DNA from: Nitrososphaerales archaeon
Lineage (GTDB): Archaea > Thermoproteota > Nitrososphaeria > Nitrososphaerales > Gagatemarchaeaceae
Direction: 5' to 3'
DNA: 64,000 nucleotides
NCBI GenBank assembly: GCA_032906765.1
Contig: JAJTZB010000001.1
Location: 186,001-250,000 of the forward strand
The notes below the pieces were generated by a model. The model saw nothing but the letters and a program-made list of their open reading frames with translations, was not told the origin of the DNA and ran no database searches. The translations under genes and the position numbers were made by a program. Of this stretch, positions 26,232 to 34,099 are shown in pieces. Each line of letters opens with the position of its first letter. Within the stretch, counting starts at the first letter, position 1.

Positions 26232-28625
26232 TTGACAGAAGGTAGCGTCGGAAAGCCGGTACCACCGCAAGACGGAGTCCTCAAAGTAACAGGAACGGCG
26301 CTCTACACCTTCGACTGGCAGCTCCCAGGGATGCTTCACGCGAAACTCGCAACGAGCACGGTCCCTCACGCTAGAATCCTGAACATAGACACGAGGAGGG
26401 CAGAACAGGTTCCGGGCGTCGTCGCTGTCTTGACTGGGAAGGACATGCCTTTCAGAGTGGGCATGTACGCTGGCGACAGGGACCTTCTGGCTGTGGAGAA
26501 GGTGAGGTGGGTCGGCCATCCTGTGGCGCTTGTGGTCGCGGAGACTCTCGAAAGCGCTGAACGGGCCTCCGAGCTGGTCGACGTGGAGTATGAAGCTCTG
26601 CCAGCTGTCTTCGACCCGATCGAGGCCCTAAAGTCTGACGCGCCTCTGCTTCACGAGAGGATGGAGGAATACAAGCACGCGCCGGTGTTCTACCCGGTGC
26701 CGGGAACGAATATCGCGAACAGGTTCAAACTCGTCCACGGGGACGCAGAGAAGGCCTTCGAACAGGCAGACGAGATCCTGGAGGACCAGTTCAGAGTCTC
26801 CCACGTCAGCCACGCCTACATGGAGACTCAGAATGTTGTCGCCCAGTACAAGAGAGACGGAAGCCTCGAGATATGGTCGAGTTGCCAGTCCCCGTTCGTG
26901 GTCAGGCAGATAGTCTCAGAGTGCCTCAAAGTGCCGTACAACATGGTTGTCGTGAAGACACCCTTCGTAGGGGGAGGGTTCGGCGGGAAGGCAGGATTGG
27001 GGTGGGAGGCCTTGGTAGCGATGGCCTCGAAGGCAGTGGGATACAAACCAGTGAGACTGTGTCTGTCGAGGAGGGAGAATTTCGTGTCTTCCGCGTCCAG
27101 AGAGGGAGTTGTGGCCACAGTGAAGGCCGGGTTCAAGAAGGATGGGAAGTGCGTCGCATACAAGGTGAGGTTCGTGCTCGACGCTGGGGCTTATGCGGAC
27201 TACACAGTGAACGTCTCCAGGGCAATGGGCTATTGTGCCGAAGGGGTCTATGAGATACCGAACGTCTACTGCGAGTCCCTGGCAGTATACACAAACAAGA
27301 CTCCGACCACAGCCTTGAGAGGCTTCGGGTATCCGGAGAGCAACTGGGTGCTCGAGCAGGTGTTCGAGAGAGTGGCGAAGAAACTTGGGATGGATTCTGC
27401 GAGGATAAGAAGGATAAACCTGCTCAGGCCCGGCGAGTCGGAGACAGCAACTGGTGAGAGCCTGAGAGAGGACGTAGGCGACCCGAGGAAGGTGCTCCAG
27501 GTGGTTCTGGATGAGTTGAAGTGGGACGAGAAGCTGCCGCCTTCGAGCCCGTGGAAGGTGAGGACGAAAGGATTCGCGCTATGCTTGAAGGGACCGTCGC
27601 AGCCGCCAAACGCCTCATCGTCCGCGATAGTCAAGTTCAACGAAGATGCGACGATTGACCTCAGCGTGGGAACAGGGAACTTCGGGCAGGGCACTCCTAC
27701 AGCGCTGTCCCAGCTCGTCGCGGACCAGTTCGGCGTTCCTGTGGAGAAGGTTCGGGTGGACATGCTGAGGGACACGAGCAAGACCGCGTACACCTGGCAG
27801 ACAGTCGGGAGCAGGGGATTCTTCGCAGACGGAGTCTCTTCCCTGCGTGCCTGCGAAGACGCGAAGAAACAGATACTCGACCTCGCGTCGCAGGTGCTGA
27901 GGCTACCGGTGGAAGAGCTGGAACTGGCGGATGGGATGGTGAAGGCGAAGGGAAGACCTACGCTCACTCTCCCGCTGAAGGACCTTGTATTCGGCTACGT
28001 CTACCCGAACGGAAACACGATTGGAGGCCCTGTAATCGGGCGAGGCCGTTATGTATCAAGCCTGAACACATTCCTAGACCCCAACACTGGTCAGGGAGTG
28101 CCCACAATCTTCCATACCTTCGGTGGGACAGGAGTCGAAATCGAGCTGGACCTGATAACAGGCGTGATAGAGGTGCAGAAGGCCATCTCTGTGTTCGACG
28201 TCGGGAAGGCCATCAACCCTCTCCTGCTCAAGATGCAGCTTAGCGGTGGCTTCGTGATGGGGATGAGCATCGCCCTGTTCGAGAAGATGAAGTTCGACGA
28301 GCAGGGATGGGTCACAAACCCCAACTTCACTAGCTACTACATAGCCAGAATGAAGGACGTTCCCAAGGAGTTCGTAGCGAGGTTCGTGGAGACGCCGCAA
28401 CTGGATGGTCCCTTGGGAGCGAGGGGGATTGGAGAGTTGAGCATGATCTCTGTGGCTTCCGCCATCTCGAACGCAATCTTCGACGCCATCGGGGTGAAGC
28501 TGAACGACCTGCCCATGAGTCCAGAGGTCGTCTGGGCGGCGATAAGCCAACAGAGACCTGACCTGATTAAGGGCGCCATGGAGAGCTACGCGAAGGTCGG
28601 GGTCCCGAAGATGGTCTCGCAATGA
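26232..28625 (+). CDS. Molybdenum hydroxylase large (catalytic) subunit, XDH/CoxL-like
   Basis: A 797-residue molybdopterin-binding subunit. The Moco region VGGGFGGK is at residues 246-253; the active-site loop reads TALRGFGYPES, the xanthine/aldehyde dehydrogenase type, not the AYxCSFR loop of true form I CO dehydrogenase. The C-terminal catalytic Glu is in GARGIGELSM. So this is a hydroxylase of unknown substrate; a purine or other N-heterocycle would suit the neighbouring transporter and allFGH-like genes, as inference. It is cotranscribed with the M and S subunits (ATGA overlap at 28622). Confidence 0.92.
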   Translation: MTEGSVGKPVPPQDGVLKVTGTALYTFDWQLPGMLHAKLATSTVPHARILNIDTRRAEQVPGVVAVLTGKDMPFRVGMYAGDRDLLAVEKVRWVGHPVALVVAETLESAERASELVDVEYEALPAVFDPIEALKSDAPLLHERMEEYKHAPVFYPVPGTNIANRFKLVHGDAEKAFEQADEILEDQFRVSHVSHAYMETQNVVAQYKRDGSLEIWSSCQSPFVVRQIVSECLKVPYNMVVVKTPFVGGGFGGKAGLGWEALVAMASKAVGYKPVRLCLSRRENFVSSASREGVVATVKAGFKKDGKCVAYKVRFVLDAGAYADYTVNVSRAMGYCAEGVYEIPNVYCESLAVYTNKTPTTALRGFGYPESNWVLEQVFERVAKKLGMDSARIRRINLLRPGESETATGESLREDVGDPRKVLQVVLDELKWDEKLPPSSPWKVRTKGFALCLKGPSQPPNASSSAIVKFNEDATIDLSVGTGNFGQGTPTALSQLVADQFGVPVEKVRVDMLRDTSKTAYTWQTVGSRGFFADGVSSLRACEDAKKQILDLASQVLRLPVEELELADGMVKAKGRPTLTLPLKDLVFGYVYPNGNTIGGPVIGRGRYVSSLNTFLDPNTGQGVPTIFHTFGGTGVEIELDLITGVIEVQKAISVFDVGKAINPLLLKMQLSGGFVMGMSIALFEKMKFDEQGWVTNPNFTSYYIARMKDVPKEFVARFVETPQLDGPLGARGIGELSMISVASAISNAIFDAIGVKLNDLPMSPEVVWAAISQQRPDLIKGAMESYAKVGVPKMVSQ

Positions 28626-29497
28626 GCTTTGGTTCACCGTATCTGACCCTCCCTGACTTCACGTACCACAGAGCTTCAACCGTGGAGGAGGTCATAGCCC
28701 TTCTGAAGGAACATGGGGACGAAGCAAAGGTCATGGCGGGCGGAGTCGGCCTGATTGCTTTCATGAAGGAGAGGCTGATGTCCCCCGCTCACATCATAGA
28801 CGTCAAGGGAGTAGAGGAACTCAGGCAGCTCAGGTACGCTCCCGGTAAGGGCCTCAGTGTCGGCGCGTCCGTGACTTACGAAGAACTGGCCTCCAGCGAG
28901 GTTCTGAAGGAGAAGTACACGGTTCTTCACGAGGCTGTGTCTAGGACGGGCGACCCGATGATCAGGGCGCGAGCAACTTTGGTCGGAAACGTTTGCGAGG
29001 CGATACCGTGGATAGACAGCGCTCCCGCGCTGATATCGCTCGACGCGTCTGTGGAGATAGCAGGCGCCAGAGGGAAGCGGACAGTGCCCGTGGCAGGGTT
29101 CATCAGAGGGCCGGTGGACATCGACCTAGAGTCGGACGAATTCGTCACAGGCATACAAATCCCAGATGCCGTTCGCGGTACGAGGGGGGCGTTCGAGAAG
29201 TTCACTGGAGGCTCAGAGTTCGCAGTCGCGAGCGTGGCGGTGACCCTGGCGAGCGAGAACAAGCGGAGGAGGGCGAGGGTCGTCTTCGGGTCGGTGAACT
29301 CGACCCCGGTCCGCTGCACGGAGGCCGAGAAGGCGCTCGAGGAAGGGGAGTTCACGCAGGCGACAATCAGGAGGGCTGCGAAGGTCGCAGCCGAAAGCGT
29401 GGAGTGCGTCAGCGACGTACTCGCCAGCTCGGAGTACAGGAAGCACCTTGTCGAGGTGGTGACACTGCAGGCGCTCTGGAGGCTGCTCCAGAATTGA
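28622..29497 (+). CDS. Molybdenum hydroxylase FAD-binding subunit, second copy
   Basis: A 291-residue FAD subunit. The flavin motifs are more diverged than in the copy at 71: AGGVGLIAF replaces AGGQSLIPL and ATLVGNVCEAIP replaces TIGGNVSHADP, so a Gly-Gly of the second motif is lost. ATG overlaps the large-subunit stop, and its own stop overlaps the TTG of the 2Fe-2S subunit. Flavin affinity or substrate path may differ. Confidence 0.88.
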   Translation: MSFGSPYLTLPDFTYHRASTVEEVIALLKEHGDEAKVMAGGVGLIAFMKERLMSPAHIIDVKGVEELRQLRYAPGKGLSVGASVTYEELASSEVLKEKYTVLHEAVSRTGDPMIRARATLVGNVCEAIPWIDSAPALISLDASVEIAGARGKRTVPVAGFIRGPVDIDLESDEFVTGIQIPDAVRGTRGAFEKFTGGSEFAVASVAVTLASENKRRRARVVFGSVNSTPVRCTEAEKALEEGEFTQATIRRAAKVAAESVECVSDVLASSEYRKHLVEVVTLQALWRLLQN

Positions 29498-29997
29498 ACG
29501 AGTGCGTGGTGAAGGTCAACGGGCAGACGAGGAGAGAGAGGGTAAAGGACAACGTGCTCCTTCTCGACTTCCTCAGGGACAAGCTGGAGGTCAGGAGCGT
29601 GAAGGCGGCTTGCTGGAGAGGCGAGTGCGGCCTCTGCACCGTCCTGTTGAACGGCAAGCTCGTGAAGTCGTGCATAGTGCTCGCGGTCGAGGCGAACGGA
29701 GGAGAGGTCACGACCGTCGAAGGAATCACGGACGGAAGTAAGCTCGCCCCCATCCAGCAGGCCTTCGTGGAGCATGGAGCGAGCCAGTGCGGGTTCTGCA
29801 CCCCGGCCTTCGTGCTCACATGTCATGAGCTACTGAAGCACAATCCGAGGCCAACGGAGAGGGAGGTAGAGGAGGCGGTGAGCGGCCTGGTGTGCAGGTG
29901 CGGCACGTACGCCCAGATCAGGGAGGCGATAGCGTCGGTGTCACAGCCCCCCACAAGGGCAGAAGCCCTACAGAAGCTTGGAAAGGGCGTCAGATAG
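29494..29997 (+). CDS. Molybdenum hydroxylase 2Fe-2S subunit, second copy
   Basis: A 167-residue iron-sulfur subunit with Cys40, 45, 48, 60 and Cys99, 102, 134, 136. TTG at 29494 overlaps the preceding stop (TTGA), exactly as in the first cluster; the much longer open frame upstream is only a shadow of the FAD gene. The second-cluster motif ends CRCGTY instead of CRCTGY. The last 30 bases overlap a convergent 58-residue ORF. Confidence 0.92.
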   Translation: MNECVVKVNGQTRRERVKDNVLLLDFLRDKLEVRSVKAACWRGECGLCTVLLNGKLVKSCIVLAVEANGGEVTTVEGITDGSKLAPIQQAFVEHGASQCGFCTPAFVLTCHELLKHNPRPTEREVEEAVSGLVCRCGTYAQIREAIASVSQPPTRAEALQKLGKGVR

Positions 29998-30144
29998 CTT
30001 CTTTTCCAGCTTGGGCGCCTGCTGAAGTTCGAGCTGCGCGCACTTCACCTTCTGGTCCTGCAGAGCCTGCCTGAAGATGTCGAGTCCTAGGTTGAGGACC
30101 ACGAGATCGGAGGTCAGAAGTTGCGCGTCCTTGTCAGCCTTCAC
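29968..30144 (-). CDS. 58-residue ORF coupled to FdrA/AllF
   Basis: A short frame of 58 codons beginning GTG, in +1 register over the last 11 bases of the FdrA gene, hence likely translationally coupled. The product contains DLVVLNLGLDIFRQALQDQ followed by a Lys-rich helix ending LSDALSKLL. The pattern V(I/L)N(I/L)GL..F...L..Q.V resembles a small segment I associate from memory with FdrA/DUF1116 gene sets, where it occurs as a tiny ORF or domain; that link needs a profile search. No catalytic residues are evident, so a structural role in a carbamoyltransferase complex is a guess. Confidence 0.6.
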   Translation of the reverse strand: MKADKDAQLLTSDLVVLNLGLDIFRQALQDQKVKCAQLELQQAPKLEKKLSDALSKLL

Positions 30145-31759
30145 CGAGCAATCCCTCCCACTTTGCCTTCAAAGAAGCGGAAGCCTTGGCCCCGCCCACC
30201 ACGAGGGCAGAGGCGATTGCCATCTGCGCGTTGGTGGGGAAGAGGACAACGCCTGCCTTCGAGAGCTTCTCGCTCTGTTCCGAAAGCGACTGCGGGTCCG
30301 ATTCCGTGCCGCAGACGTGCGCCATCACGATAAGCTCCCTCCGGTTCTTCTTCGCCTCACGCTTCGCCTCTGCAATAGCTCCGATAAGCGAGCCGCCAGG
30401 GTCGGGGGAAGACCCGTATCCTAGGACGACGTCCAGCATGATTTCAGCAACTGACGGGTCCTTCGCCTCCTCGAGGATGCGGAGCCGCCTGACTGTGGAG
30501 TCGATCATGGGATGAGGCCTGCCGGCTGTGAAGAACTCGTCCCCCAAGTCGAGGATTGTGTTCCTCCTGCTCTTTGTCGGGTCGGCGAGCGCATAACGGT
30601 CGGAGAGGGGCGTGTTGCTGTACGCTTCCCCCAACAGTTCCCGGAAGATGAGGAGAGTCTCGTGGGCGAGGGTCCCCCCGCTATACAGCCCGCGGACGTG
30701 GCGCTGGCCAGAGGCGAGGCCTGTCGAGAGGTCTCTGGACATCCTGGCAAGCTTGTCAAAGCTCATGGAGACCTTTCCCTTGAACTGCTTGGTGGCCTCC
30801 CTTCCAGAAATCGACGTGGCAGCAGATGCTGCCGAATGCAACGTCTTCCGGTACTGGATTCTCCCCTTCGGCTTACCCAGCGAATCCAGGCCGAGGAAAC
30901 ACGCTATCACAGGTTTCCGAACGCTCTTGTCGACGAATCCCATGACCCCTCGCATCACCTTCTCCGTCGGAGTCTTCGCAACTATCATCACGACCTTCGT
31001 GCCCTTGTCCTTCTCGAGCAGACCAAGGCACCTCTTCATCATCAGGCCACCTATCTCATTTGAGACGTCCGAACCCCCCACTCCCAGCCCCTGCGACACG
31101 CCCAGACCGACCCTGTCGAGGAGGACCGACACTTCCTGGAGACCAGTCCCAGCTGAGGCAACAATCCCTATTCCTCCTCTCCTAACCGCGTTGGCGAATC
31201 CCAGGCCGACACCGTTGATGATAGAGGTCCCCGCCCCCGGCCCAAGAACGAGCAATCCGTTCGAGCTCGCATACTCCTTGAGCTTCGCCTCCTCCTCCCG
31301 GGACACGTGGTCGCTGAAGAGGTGGACGTTGATTCCACTCCTGAGGAGCTCCATGGACGGCTCGAAGGCTTGTTTTCCCGGAACCGAGACTATCGCGAGG
31401 TTTGCCCCAGGCAGGTGCTCTACTGCCGAGGCGATGCTGTGGTATGTCTCGAAACCCGAGCTCTGGACGCCCGATGCCGAAGGAGGGGACATGACCAGCT
31501 GCTGCACCTTCCCCATCACCTCCTCTCCATTGGAACCCGGCGAAACACTGATGGCTAGAACCAGGTCGCCGTCGCCTGCGCTTTTCCCCTCCGACCCAAG
31601 AAGCCCGAGCTGCTGTAGGAGACGCCTGTTCGTGTCCGTACCCATCGCGACGACAGCGTCGACGACTCCAGGCACCTTCTTCGCCTCCTCTGTCAGGCGC
31701 ATGAGTTGAATCGAATCCCGGAAGAAGTTGCGCTTGACAACGTTGAGGACGGGCATCAT
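30134..31759 (-). CDS. allF: FdrA-family protein (oxamate carbamoyltransferase AllF-like subunit)
   Basis: A 541-residue member of the FdrA family, which has succinyl-CoA-synthetase-like CoA-binding and ligase folds. The Rossmann part includes LVLGPGAGTSIINGVGLGFAN and GIVASAGTGLQEVSVLL; a His-containing loop with GVGGSDVSNEIGG follows. In E. coli AllF (formerly FdrA), AllG (YlbE) and AllH (YlbF) together make oxamate carbamoyltransferase. AllG- and AllH-like genes lie immediately divergent here, so the same reaction (oxamate + carbamoyl phosphate from oxalurate, or the reverse) is the best prediction. Length is close to the bacterial protein (about 555). Confidence 0.85.
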   Translation of the reverse strand: MMPVLNVVKRNFFRDSIQLMRLTEEAKKVPGVVDAVVAMGTDTNRRLLQQLGLLGSEGKSAGDGDLVLAISVSPGSNGEEVMGKVQQLVMSPPSASGVQSSGFETYHSIASAVEHLPGANLAIVSVPGKQAFEPSMELLRSGINVHLFSDHVSREEEAKLKEYASSNGLLVLGPGAGTSIINGVGLGFANAVRRGGIGIVASAGTGLQEVSVLLDRVGLGVSQGLGVGGSDVSNEIGGLMMKRCLGLLEKDKGTKVVMIVAKTPTEKVMRGVMGFVDKSVRKPVIACFLGLDSLGKPKGRIQYRKTLHSAASAATSISGREATKQFKGKVSMSFDKLARMSRDLSTGLASGQRHVRGLYSGGTLAHETLLIFRELLGEAYSNTPLSDRYALADPTKSRRNTILDLGDEFFTAGRPHPMIDSTVRRLRILEEAKDPSVAEIMLDVVLGYGSSPDPGGSLIGAIAEAKREAKKNRRELIVMAHVCGTESDPQSLSEQSEKLSKAGVVLFPTNAQMAIASALVVGGAKASASLKAKWEGLLGEG

Positions 31760-31870
31760 TGGTCGCGACCTCCGTGATTGTGATAAACATTGTCCCGAAT
31801 CCCTTGCCCTAGAAACGAACGTCGCTCTGCAACCACACGCCTACGGCCGAAACCGAAGCAGTTAGCTGGA

Positions 31871-31880
31871 AACCTTTTAA
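31871..31880 (+). promoter_or_regulatory. Box A for the allG-allH-like operon
   Basis: AACCTTTTAA, about 37 bases before TTG 31913. It sits in the 153-base divergent gap shared with the FdrA gene. Confidence 0.45.
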
Positions 31881-31912
31881 CAACCAAACGAGGTTAGAGA
31901 TTCGGAGATAAC

Positions 31913-33178
31913 TTGACTCTGTCGAAGGAAGTGGTCGAACAGGCGAACGCTGAAGCTGTCAATAGGATGATGGACTCTGATCCTGTCTGGGTCGACATCG
32001 CCCCAGCCAGGGAGAAGATCCGAGGAATGAAGAAGACGATGCTCCACGCCGGCCCACCTGTGGCTTGGAAAGAAGCGAGCGGGCCACTCAGGGGGGCAAT
32101 AATCGGGGCCGCAATCTACGAGGGATGGGCGGAGGACGAGAAGGCAGCGACAAAGTTGGCAGTTGAGGGTGAGATAGAGCTGGACTGCGACCACCACAGG
32201 GACGCTGTGGGACCCATGGCGGGAGTGATCTCGCCCAGCATGCCCGTCTTCGAGCTCGTGGACAGGAAGTACGGGACCAAGACCTATTCGAACATGAACG
32301 AGGGGATAGGCAAGGTCCTAAGGTATGGGGCGTTCAGCAAGGACGTCCTCGACAGACTCAGATGGATGTCGGAGATAGTCGCGCCCGTCTTCAAAGCCAC
32401 CGTGAAGGAACTCGTCAAAGACGGCGGTGGCCTCGCGATCAAGCCGATGATAGCCCAGGCGCTCACAATGGGCGATGACTGCCACAACAGGTACATCGCC
32501 ACGACTTCGCTCTTCGCGAAGCAGATCGCACAATACATTGTAAGGACCGGCTTCGACTCAAAGACCTTGTCAGAGGTGAGCAAGTTCATTGACGCGAACA
32601 ACTTCACGATGTTGAACATGGGAATGGCAGCGGCCAAGGCCATGACACTCGCCGGGCATAACGTGAAGTACAGCACAATCGTGACAGTCATGTCGAGGAA
32701 CGGGACGGACGCCGGGATTTGGGTGAGTTCGCTGGGAAACAGATGGTTCACAGCCAAGGCCCCGATTCCCAAAGGCCTCTGGTTCCCCGGCTTCTCCGAC
32801 GCCGACGCAAACCCAGACATAGGCGACAGCGCCATAACCGAGACCGCGGGCTTCGGCGGTTTCGCCATGGCCGCAGCGCCTGCGATCGTCTCGTGGGTTG
32901 GAGGGAGCGTGCAGGCAGCCCTGGACGTCACGAACAGGATGTACGAGATAACCCAGGCAGAGCACAGGCACTTCCAGATTCCGTTCCTCAACTTCAGAGG
33001 AACTCCGGTTGGAATCGACCTCAGGAAAGTGCTGAAGACCGGAATCGCGCCCACGATTAACACCGGGATTGCCCACAAGAAGGCTGGTGTAGGGCAGATA
33101 GGCGCTGGAACGATCACGTTCCCCATGCAAGCCTTCAAGGATGCATTCGCTGCTTACGTGGACAAATACGGAGTATGA
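31913..33178 (+). CDS. allG: DUF1116 protein (AllG/YlbE-like)
   Basis: A 421-residue protein, nearly the same length as E. coli YlbE. Recognisable blocks: WVDIAPAREKIRGM, LLHAGPPVAWKEASGPLRGA, IYEGWAEDE, CDHHRDAVGPMAGVIS and NMNEGIGKVLRYGA. These match the DUF1116 N-terminal region closely. It is predicted to be part of the oxamate carbamoyltransferase complex. Its stop overlaps the start of the DUF2877 gene. Confidence 0.9.
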   Translation: MTLSKEVVEQANAEAVNRMMDSDPVWVDIAPAREKIRGMKKTMLHAGPPVAWKEASGPLRGAIIGAAIYEGWAEDEKAATKLAVEGEIELDCDHHRDAVGPMAGVISPSMPVFELVDRKYGTKTYSNMNEGIGKVLRYGAFSKDVLDRLRWMSEIVAPVFKATVKELVKDGGGLAIKPMIAQALTMGDDCHNRYIATTSLFAKQIAQYIVRTGFDSKTLSEVSKFIDANNFTMLNMGMAAAKAMTLAGHNVKYSTIVTVMSRNGTDAGIWVSSLGNRWFTAKAPIPKGLWFPGFSDADANPDIGDSAITETAGFGGFAMAAAPAIVSWVGGSVQAALDVTNRMYEITQAEHRHFQIPFLNFRGTPVGIDLRKVLKTGIAPTINTGIAHKKAGVGQIGAGTITFPMQAFKDAFAAYVDKYGV

Positions 33179-34071
33179 TCCTGAAGGTCACTGACATCGG
33201 AGAACTGGTCCTCAAACAGAGGTCGCGGGCGAGGGAGGGCACTGTGAGGCGCGTCTTCCACAGCTCTGCGTACGTCGAGACATCAGAAGGTCTCATCCTG
33301 CTGCTTCATGGCGGCCTCAGGTCGCCCATGACGGTGAACCTCGACCCTGGAGAGAACCCGGAAGGCGTCTTGTCGGCAGGCGACGCCTTTCACTTCAGGG
33401 GCGCCACAATCAAGGTCGGAGAGCTGTCGCTGGTCTTGGAGGGGGCAAAGGTGTTCCGCAGCAGTCTGAGAAGGAGAGCGCCGTTCAGACCAATAGCAGC
33501 CAAGGAACTTGTTAGGGGAGCGGTCATGCTAAGGCTGCTCTACAACGTCTCTTCTCCTGCGTTGGACCTTGTTGGAGACAGGTCCTTCAAGAAGTTCGTC
33601 CGCTCTGTTCTCCTGCCGGTTGCGGGCGGTCGGTTGAGCGGGGCATACCTCCCCGACAACTACTTCGCCCTCATAGGCCTCGGGAGCGGGTTCACGCCGG
33701 CCGGAGATGACTTCGTAAGCGGATTCACAGCTGCGTTCAACTATGTGGCCAGGCGGACAGGAGCCAAACTGATAGCGCTCCCGATGTCTGAGCTGCTTCG
33801 CAGGACGGTGCCAGAGAGCGCGACTATCCTTGGATACGCCCAGAACGGGTACGTGGACGAGGACCTCGAGAAGCTAATCCTCTCGGCCGCAGGCGCCAGG
33901 CAAGGGAAGTTCACCGATCAGTTGTTGGAAGTCGCCAGGCGCGGCCACACCTCTGGCATCGACATGTCGTCGGGCGTCGTTCTTTCTGTGGCTGCAGTCA
34001 GGGACGGAATCGAGCACGATGGCGCACTTGAGAGCGTCCTGCTAGCCCTAACTGGTTCGCGAACACTTTAA
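33175..34071 (+). CDS. allH: DUF2877 protein (AllH/YlbF-like)
   Basis: A 298-residue protein with the DUF2877 signature: LIGLGSGFTPAGDDFVSGFTAAFN near residue 165 and a C-terminal GHTSGIDMSSGVVLSV. The GxGxTPxGDD element is conserved across the family and is probably catalytic or phosphate-binding. Together with the neighbouring AllG-like and AllF-like proteins it completes the three-subunit set. ATG overlaps the preceding stop (ATGA). Confidence 0.88.
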   Translation: MILKVTDIGELVLKQRSRAREGTVRRVFHSSAYVETSEGLILLLHGGLRSPMTVNLDPGENPEGVLSAGDAFHFRGATIKVGELSLVLEGAKVFRSSLRRRAPFRPIAAKELVRGAVMLRLLYNVSSPALDLVGDRSFKKFVRSVLLPVAGGRLSGAYLPDNYFALIGLGSGFTPAGDDFVSGFTAAFNYVARRTGAKLIALPMSELLRRTVPESATILGYAQNGYVDEDLEKLILSAAGARQGKFTDQLLEVARRGHTSGIDMSSGVVLSVAAVRDGIEHDGALESVLLALTGSRTL

Positions 34072-34073
34072 TC
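34063..34073 (+). promoter_or_regulatory. Box A for the ABC-transporter ATPase gene
   Basis: ACACTTTAATC, about 31 bases before TTG 34100, overlapping the end of the DUF2877 gene. Confidence 0.5.
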
Positions 34074-34099
34074 TGCCTCGGGCGGACGTCAATGTTACT

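Noticed and set aside
26002-26265. 87-residue minus-strand frame in the gap before the Mo hydroxylase operon
   Set aside because: It starts inside the plus-strand gene, has no promoter, and its composition follows the GC-rich hairpin region; no family resemblance.
26232-29997. Form I CO dehydrogenase (coxLMS)
   Set aside because: The active-site loop is the xanthine/aldehyde type rather than AYxCSFR, so CO oxidation is not supported.
30134-31759. Succinyl-CoA synthetase
   Set aside because: The fold is related, but length and the DUF1116/DUF2877 neighbours identify the FdrA/AllF family.
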